DNA of 26,604 bases, from the NCBI GenBank assembly GCA_002431395.1, contig DJEU01000001.1:1-26604 (forward strand), read 5' to 3'. Positions within the stretch are counted from its first letter, which is position 1. Each line of letters starts with the position of its first letter. The notes beneath the pieces are model-generated. The model worked only from the letters and a program-made list of their open reading frames with translations, did no database searches and was not told where the DNA came from. Below, in pieces: positions 22,517-26,604 of this stretch. The DNA comes from Lachnoclostridium sp. UBA5890 (GTDB taxonomy: Bacteria > Bacillota > Clostridia > Lachnospirales > Lachnospiraceae). The position numbers and the translations under genes are program-made.

Positions 22517-23740
22517 ATGGATGGAATGTTATCGCAAGAGGAAATCAATGCGTTATTAGGAAGTATGGGCGATTCTGCTGCGGAGGATACTTCCGATGTG
22601 GCAGCGAGTGAATCGACACCGGCTGCGGCAGACTCTAATGAACGTTTGTCTCCGGAAGAAAGTGATGCACTAGGGGAAATTGCTAACATTAGTATGGGTA
22701 CGGCAGCGACAACGTTGTCGATATTGGTAAATAATCGAGTGGAGATTACAACTCCGAAATTGTCCTATGTTACCATTGACGATCTGAAAGAGCAAAATCC
22801 TGCACCATGTGTCTTTATCTATATATCCTACCGGACAGGTCTGGAAGGAAAAAATATTTTGGTATTAAAGGAACATGATGTTAAGGTTATCACAGATTTG
22901 ATGATGGGTGGTGACGGCACAAATACAGATGCTGAATTAACCGATCTACATTTAAGTGCGATCAGTGAGGCGATGAATCAGATGATGGGATCGGCGGCGA
23001 CGTCAATGTCATCAATGATTAATGAAAAAGTGGATATTAGTCCGCCAAGTTCAACAAGAGTTGATCTGACAAGTGCCATGATGGAAGATGGCTTACAGGA
23101 TATGGTTGGACAGACATTTGTACAGGTTTCTTTCCGAATGACAATTGGTGATTTGGTAGACAGCGAGATTATGCAGTTGTATCCGTTTGATTTTGCAAAA
23201 CTCATTTATACCAGATTCCGAAGCACGATGGAAGGTGGAATGGGAGAGACGGCAGCCTCTGAACCGGAACCTGCACCACAGCCGGAACCAGTTGCCACAC
23301 CGGTACAGCAACCTGAGCCAATGCAGGCAGCACCGGCTTCACAAATGGATCCACAGATGGCAGCCCAGCAGCCTATGATGGGAATGCAACAGCCGATGAT
23401 GAACGGCGCTATGCCGATGTACAATATGCCTATGCAGAATGTACCGATTCAGCCGGCACAATTTCAAAATTTTGCACCAAGCCAGAATTTAGATGGTATC
23501 GCTCCGGAAAATATTGATTTGATCATGGATGTTCCGCTGGAAGTAACAGTAGAACTTGGCAGAACAAGTAAGTCGATCAAGGAAATATTGGATTTCTCAC
23601 CGGGTACGATCATTGAATTGGATAAACTGGCAGGTGAGCCAATTGATGTTTTAGTAAATGGAAAATTTGTCGCAAAAGGTGAAGTAGTAGTAATAGAGGA
23701 AAACTTCGGTATTCGCGTGACAGAGATTATCAAAGATTAA
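22517..23740 (+). CDS. fliY: FliY: FliN-type switch protein with CheC-like CheY-P phosphatase
   Basis: FliY is the FliN-type C-ring protein of many Firmicutes and also dephosphorylates CheY-P. The 407-residue protein starts with a FliM-like CheY-binding peptide (LSQEEINALLGSM). Its CheC-like domain has both phosphatase sites intact by the pattern D/S-x3-E-x2-N-x22-P: Glu54, Asn57, Pro80 and Glu151, Asn154, Pro177. A Pro/Gln/Met-rich linker runs from about 243 to 330. The C-terminal SpoA/FliN domain is about 331-407 (PLEVTVELGRTSKSIKEIL). Automatic annotation might call it fliN; the two-domain form supports fliY. It lies directly before cheY, its likely substrate. Confidence 0.95.
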   Translation: MDGMLSQEEINALLGSMGDSAAEDTSDVAASESTPAAADSNERLSPEESDALGEIANISMGTAATTLSILVNNRVEITTPKLSYVTIDDLKEQNPAPCVFIYISYRTGLEGKNILVLKEHDVKVITDLMMGGDGTNTDAELTDLHLSAISEAMNQMMGSAATSMSSMINEKVDISPPSSTRVDLTSAMMEDGLQDMVGQTFVQVSFRMTIGDLVDSEIMQLYPFDFAKLIYTRFRSTMEGGMGETAASEPEPAPQPEPVATPVQQPEPMQAAPASQMDPQMAAQQPMMGMQQPMMNGAMPMYNMPMQNVPIQPAQFQNFAPSQNLDGIAPENIDLIMDVPLEVTVELGRTSKSIKEILDFSPGTIIELDKLAGEPIDVLVNGKFVAKGEVVVIEENFGIRVTEIIKD

Positions 23741-23761
23741 TATAATGGAGGAATATGAACA

Positions 23762-24124
23762 ATGGCAAAAAGTATTTTGATATGTGATGATGCTGCATTT
23801 ATGCGAGTTATGATCAAGGATATTTTGACAAAAAATGGATATGAAGTGGCTGGAGAAGCAGAAAATGGTTTGAAAGCTGTCGAAAAATACAATGAGACCA
23901 AACCGGATCTTGTTATGATGGATATCACGATGCCGGAAATGGATGGAATTCAGGCACTGAAAAAGATTAAAGAAGCAGATCCGGCAGCCAACATCATTAT
24001 GTGTTCCGCAATGGGACAGCAGGCGATGGTAATTGAGTCCATTCAATCCGGAGCAAAGGATTTCATTGTAAAACCTTTCCAGGCGGACCGTGTATTGGAA
24101 GCGGTAAAAAAGGCAATTGGATAA
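23762..24124 (+). CDS. cheY: Chemotaxis response regulator CheY
   Basis: CheY is a single receiver domain that binds FliM after phosphorylation by CheA. The 120-residue protein has the acidic pair Asp9-Asp10, phosphorylation site Asp54 in LVMMDITMPEMDG, a conserved Ser/Ala switch region (IIMCSAMGQQ) and the lysine of IVKPFQADR. No output domain is present. It lies between fliY and fliO as in B. subtilis. GGAGGAAT precedes the ATG. Its stop codon abuts the fliO start with no gap. Confidence 0.95.
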   Translation: MAKSILICDDAAFMRVMIKDILTKNGYEVAGEAENGLKAVEKYNETKPDLVMMDITMPEMDGIQALKKIKEADPAANIIMCSAMGQQAMVIESIQSGAKDFIVKPFQADRVLEAVKKAIG

Positions 24125-24484
24125 ATGCTTAACAATATTTTGCAATTAATCGCTACGTTATTTGTTTTTGTGTTGGTTTTGGCACTTACCTATTTTGTTA
24201 CAAAATGGATTGCCAAATCCGGCGCGATGCAGTCTCGGGCGAGAAATATCAAGGTGATTGAGACATACAAGATCGCCCCTTCCAAATACATTCAGATTAT
24301 CCAGATTGGAAAAAAGCAATATGCCATTGGGGTTACCAAAGAGCAGATCACATATTTGACCGAATTAACAGAAGATCAGCTGGAGGTGCCGGAAGAGTTC
24401 GGAAATACACCAGGAAATACTTCGTTCAAAGAAGTGATGAAGACGATGCTTTCGAATGTAAAAAACAGAGATGACAAGAAATAA
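24125..24484 (+). CDS. fliO: Flagellar export protein FliO (FliZ of Bacillus)
   Basis: FliO helps assemble the FliP ring of the export gate. The 119-residue protein has one N-terminal membrane helix (about 5-27) and a cytoplasmic FliO domain (RNIKVIETYKIAPSKYIQII, then IGKKQYAIGVTKEQITYLTE), with a charged tail. The family is small and divergent, but position between cheY and fliP is diagnostic. Its ATG follows the cheY stop directly; no separate strong ribosome binding site is visible, so it is likely coupled to cheY. Confidence 0.9.
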   Translation: MLNNILQLIATLFVFVLVLALTYFVTKWIAKSGAMQSRARNIKVIETYKIAPSKYIQIIQIGKKQYAIGVTKEQITYLTELTEDQLEVPEEFGNTPGNTSFKEVMKTMLSNVKNRDDKK

Positions 24485-24499
24485 GAAAAGGTTGGTATT

Positions 24500-25348
24500 A
24501 TGAGAACACACAGGAGATTTTTTTGGATTTTGACTAAGACGATGTCTCTGGTTTTGGCACTATGTATATTGACCTTTTTTTCTGGTACAATCGTTTGCGC
24601 AAAACCGGATTCCAATTCGCATGTAGATGAGATAGAAGGAAGTAGTACTGCGGGAACATCCGATCCGGAAGATCCGGATGATTTTCAATTTAACATTACC
24701 TCCAATGCAGGAAGCAGTAGTTTGTCAGCAAGTTTGCAGATGCTTCTTGTATTGACAGTGCTGGCACTGGCACCATCGATCATTATAATGATGACATCAT
24801 TTACAAGGATTATCGTGGTGCTTCATTTTGTGCGTTCTGCACTGGGAACGCAGACGAGTCCGCCAAACCAGGTTTTGGTGGGGCTTGCTTTATTTCTGAC
24901 ACTGTTTATCATGTCACCGGTTATCACACAGATCAATACGGACTGTGTGCAGCCGTATGAACAGGGACAGTTGACGCAGGAAGAAGCACTTAATGCTGGA
25001 TTGAAGCCGATTCGTGAATTTATGTTTAAACAGACAAACCGTTCCGATATCCAGTTGTTTTTGGAAATAGAAGGAAAAGAAAGCGAGATTCAGACCGAAG
25101 ATGATGTGCCGACGATGGTTTTGATGCCTGCATTTATGATCAGTGAATTGAAGACAGCATTTATTATCGGATTTTTAATTTATCTTCCGTTTATTGTAAT
25201 TGACATGGTTGTCGCGTCAACCCTTATGTCAATGGGAATGATGATGCTTCCACCGACCACGATTTCCATGCCGTTTAAGATCTTATTATTTATTTTGGCA
25301 GATGGATGGAATCTTGTGATCGGCCAGCTGGTTCAAACCTTTTATTAG
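24500..25348 (+). CDS. fliP: Flagellar biosynthesis protein FliP
   Basis: FliP forms the core of the type III export gate with FliQ and FliR. The 282-residue protein has a cleavable-looking signal sequence (about 1-34, ending TIVCA), an acidic Ser/Asp-rich spacer to about residue 70, then the four-helix FliP core. Conserved motifs are ALAPSIIIMMTSFTRIIVVL, SALGTQTSPPNQVLVGLALF, and AFMISELKTAFIIGFLIYLP. It ends in WNLVIGQLVQTFY. Signal sequences are typical of FliP. The spacer is somewhat long for the family. Confidence 0.96.
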   Translation: MRTHRRFFWILTKTMSLVLALCILTFFSGTIVCAKPDSNSHVDEIEGSSTAGTSDPEDPDDFQFNITSNAGSSSLSASLQMLLVLTVLALAPSIIIMMTSFTRIIVVLHFVRSALGTQTSPPNQVLVGLALFLTLFIMSPVITQINTDCVQPYEQGQLTQEEALNAGLKPIREFMFKQTNRSDIQLFLEIEGKESEIQTEDDVPTMVLMPAFMISELKTAFIIGFLIYLPFIVIDMVVASTLMSMGMMMLPPTTISMPFKILLFILADGWNLVIGQLVQTFY

Positions 25349-25399
25349 AGCCGCTGGGAGAGTGGAAGAATATAGAGAAGAAAGGTTAGGTGAGACAGC

Positions 25400-25669
25400 A
25401 TGACAGAAGCAGATCTGATTGAAGTATCGACACAGACAATCTGGGCGATCATCAAGTGTTCGCTTCCTTTGCTGCTTGTATCCTTGATCGTCGGATTGAT
25501 CATTAGTATTTTTCAGACGGTAACTTCGATACAGGAGCAGACGCTTACCTTTGTGCCAAAACTTTTGGCAATATTTATTACCCTTTTGCTGACAGGAAAT
25601 TGGATCATGCAAAGCTGTGTAGAGTTTTTTACCACATTATGTGAAAATTTTTATACGTATGTCAAATGA
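25400..25669 (+). CDS. fliQ: Flagellar biosynthesis protein FliQ
   Basis: FliQ is a small export-gate subunit. The 89-residue protein has two hydrophobic helices (about 15-37 and 50-72) and the family sequence LIVGLIISIFQTVTSIQEQT followed by LTFVPKLLAIFITLLLTG. Length is exactly typical. It lies 51 bases after fliP, with a GGTGAG-type ribosome binding site upstream of the ATG. Confidence 0.95.
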   Translation: MTEADLIEVSTQTIWAIIKCSLPLLLVSLIVGLIISIFQTVTSIQEQTLTFVPKLLAIFITLLLTGNWIMQSCVEFFTTLCENFYTYVK

Positions 25670-25708
25670 CAGAAGTAAGAAGGTTTCGGTGACTGAGGAG
25701 GAGAGATC

Positions 25709-26482
25709 ATGAGCTTTACGGTAGAACATGTAGAATTTTACCTTTTGGTTCTCATACGGATCACGTCGTTTGTGATCGGTGCTCCTATCTTTGGATACCA
25801 GACGATTCCGATGAAGATTCGGCTGGCAATCGGTATGGTGCTGTCGCTTGCGGCGATTCAAACGGTACCGGTGATCGAATTGAATTATGTAGGAGTCCTT
25901 GGATTTTCTGTATTGGTATTGAAAGAAATGATCGTAGGACTTACGATTGGTTTTATGTGCAATATGTGTACGTATATTGTCTCTTTTGCCGGACAGCTGA
26001 TGGACATGGAAATGGGATTGTCGATGGCAAGTACCTTTGATCCCTTGACCAATATTCAGGTTTCCATCAGCGGAAATTTATATGTTTATCTTGTAATGCT
26101 GATGATGCTCATCAGCAACATGCATTATAAAATATTACAGGCGATATTAGATACGTTTACATATTTTAATGTAGGACAAGCCGTATTTGACGGAAATTTA
26201 CAGGAGACAGCTGTGGAATTTATTGTCAACTTTTTTCTTGTTGGTTTTCGAATCGTGCTTCCGGTGTTTGCCTGTATGCTTGTGATCAATGTCGTACTCG
26301 GTGTACTGTCGAGAGCGATTCCACAGATGAATATGTTTGTCGTCGGAATCCAGATCAAGGTTTTGGTCGGTATTGTAGTATTGCTGATCATTGTACCGAC
26401 GATCCCGACAATTGCGAATTATGTATTTGAGACAATGCAGGACATTGTTGTAAAATTGTATAACTCTTTTACTCCAACTTAA
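25709..26482 (+). CDS. fliR: Flagellar biosynthesis protein FliR
   Basis: FliR is the single-copy subunit closing the FliP5FliQ4FliR1 export gate. The 257-residue protein is very hydrophobic with about six membrane segments. Recognisable parts are RITSFVIGAPIFGYQTIPMK, LKEMIVGLTIGFMCN, GQLMDMEMGLSMASTFDP and SRAIPQMNMFVVGIQIKVLV. Length is normal. GAGGAGAG precedes the ATG. flhB starts 16 bases downstream. Confidence 0.95.
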   Translation: MSFTVEHVEFYLLVLIRITSFVIGAPIFGYQTIPMKIRLAIGMVLSLAAIQTVPVIELNYVGVLGFSVLVLKEMIVGLTIGFMCNMCTYIVSFAGQLMDMEMGLSMASTFDPLTNIQVSISGNLYVYLVMLMMLISNMHYKILQAILDTFTYFNVGQAVFDGNLQETAVEFIVNFFLVGFRIVLPVFACMLVINVVLGVLSRAIPQMNMFVVGIQIKVLVGIVVLLIIVPTIPTIANYVFETMQDIVVKLYNSFTPT

Positions 26483-26498
26483 GAATGGAGAATGAATT

Positions 26499-26604
26499 AT
26501 GTTAAAATATGAACTCCAGTTTTTTGCAAAAGAAGGAGAAGGCGGAGAAAAAACAGAAGATGCCACTCCGAAAAAATTGGAAGATGCCAGAAAAGAAGGA
26601 CAGG
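26499..26604 (+). CDS. flhB: Flagellar biosynthesis protein FlhB, 5' end only
   Basis: The window ends inside this gene; 35 full codons are present. The translation begins MLKYELQFFAKEGEGGEKTE and continues with DATPKKLEDARKEGQ, the hallmark N-terminus of FlhB (EKTEDATPKKLEDARKEGQ is near-universal). FlhB controls the export specificity switch together with FliK. TGGAG lies 8 bases before the ATG. The membrane domain and the NPTH autocleavage site lie outside the window. Confidence 0.94.
   Translation, partial: MLKYELQFFAKEGEGGEKTEDATPKKLEDARKEGQ

Noticed and set aside
23717..23746. GTGACA-N18-TATAAT as a promoter for cheY
   Set aside because: The predicted start near 23753 would fall after the cheY ribosome binding site (23746-23751), leaving a message without it. 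The -35 lies in fliY coding sequence. It is possibly an internal start for fliO onward, but too weak to claim.
1..26604. CRISPR arrays, tRNA or rRNA genes, insertion sequences, phage or defence genes
   Set aside because: No direct-repeat array, tRNA fold, rRNA sequence, transposase or defence gene is visible. From 166 onward the window is packed with conserved core genes.

Overview
The window is an ordered chromosomal segment from a flagellated, endospore-lineage Clostridia. Lachnospiraceae (Roseburia/Agathobacter/Butyrivibrio relatives) is the best guess. The reasons are moderate GC, CodY, a forespore sigma factor SigG, a Spore_YlmC/YmxH protein, a FliY with a CheC-type phosphatase region, SwrD/FlbD, and a single long fla cluster next to codY. 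The family assignment is inference; no rRNA or tRNA gene is present to test it.

Layout. Positions 1-165 carry no convincing gene but two strong secondary structures: a possible three-way junction at 1-52 and an 87-bp imperfect palindrome at 73-159. sigG lies on the minus strand (166-945) behind a sigmaF/sigmaG-like promoter and diverges from a ylmC/ymxH-type gene (1044-1304). Housekeeping and competence genes follow on the plus strand: nrdR, comM (yifB), dprA, topA and codY. Several have their own sigmaA-like promoters. The order dprA-topA-codY-flgB matches Bacillus subtilis, except that trmFO, codV/xerC, clpQ/hslV and clpY/hslU are missing between topA and codY.

From 7539 to the right edge there are 26 consecutive flagellar or motility genes on one strand: flgB, flgC, fliE, fliF, fliG, fliH, fliI, fliJ, a ylxF/motE-like gene, fliK, flgD, a TIGR02530-type gene, flgE, swrD/flbD, motA, motB, fliL, fliM, fliY, cheY, fliO, fliP, fliQ, fliR and the first 35 codons of flhB. 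Together they encode the rod, MS ring, C ring, export ATPase complex, hook with its length control and cap, stator, switch with CheY-P phosphatase, and membrane export gate.

The cluster is probably not one simple transcript. There is a terminator immediately before flgB, a sigma28 (SigD/FliA) promoter match (TAAA-N15-ACCGATAT) before fliK, a structured leader before flgE, and a perfect-stem terminator followed within about 20 bp by an extended -10 sigmaA promoter before swrD. The genes themselves are conventional. I found no convincing new multi-gene system. The points worth a second look are regulatory signals and small structured elements.
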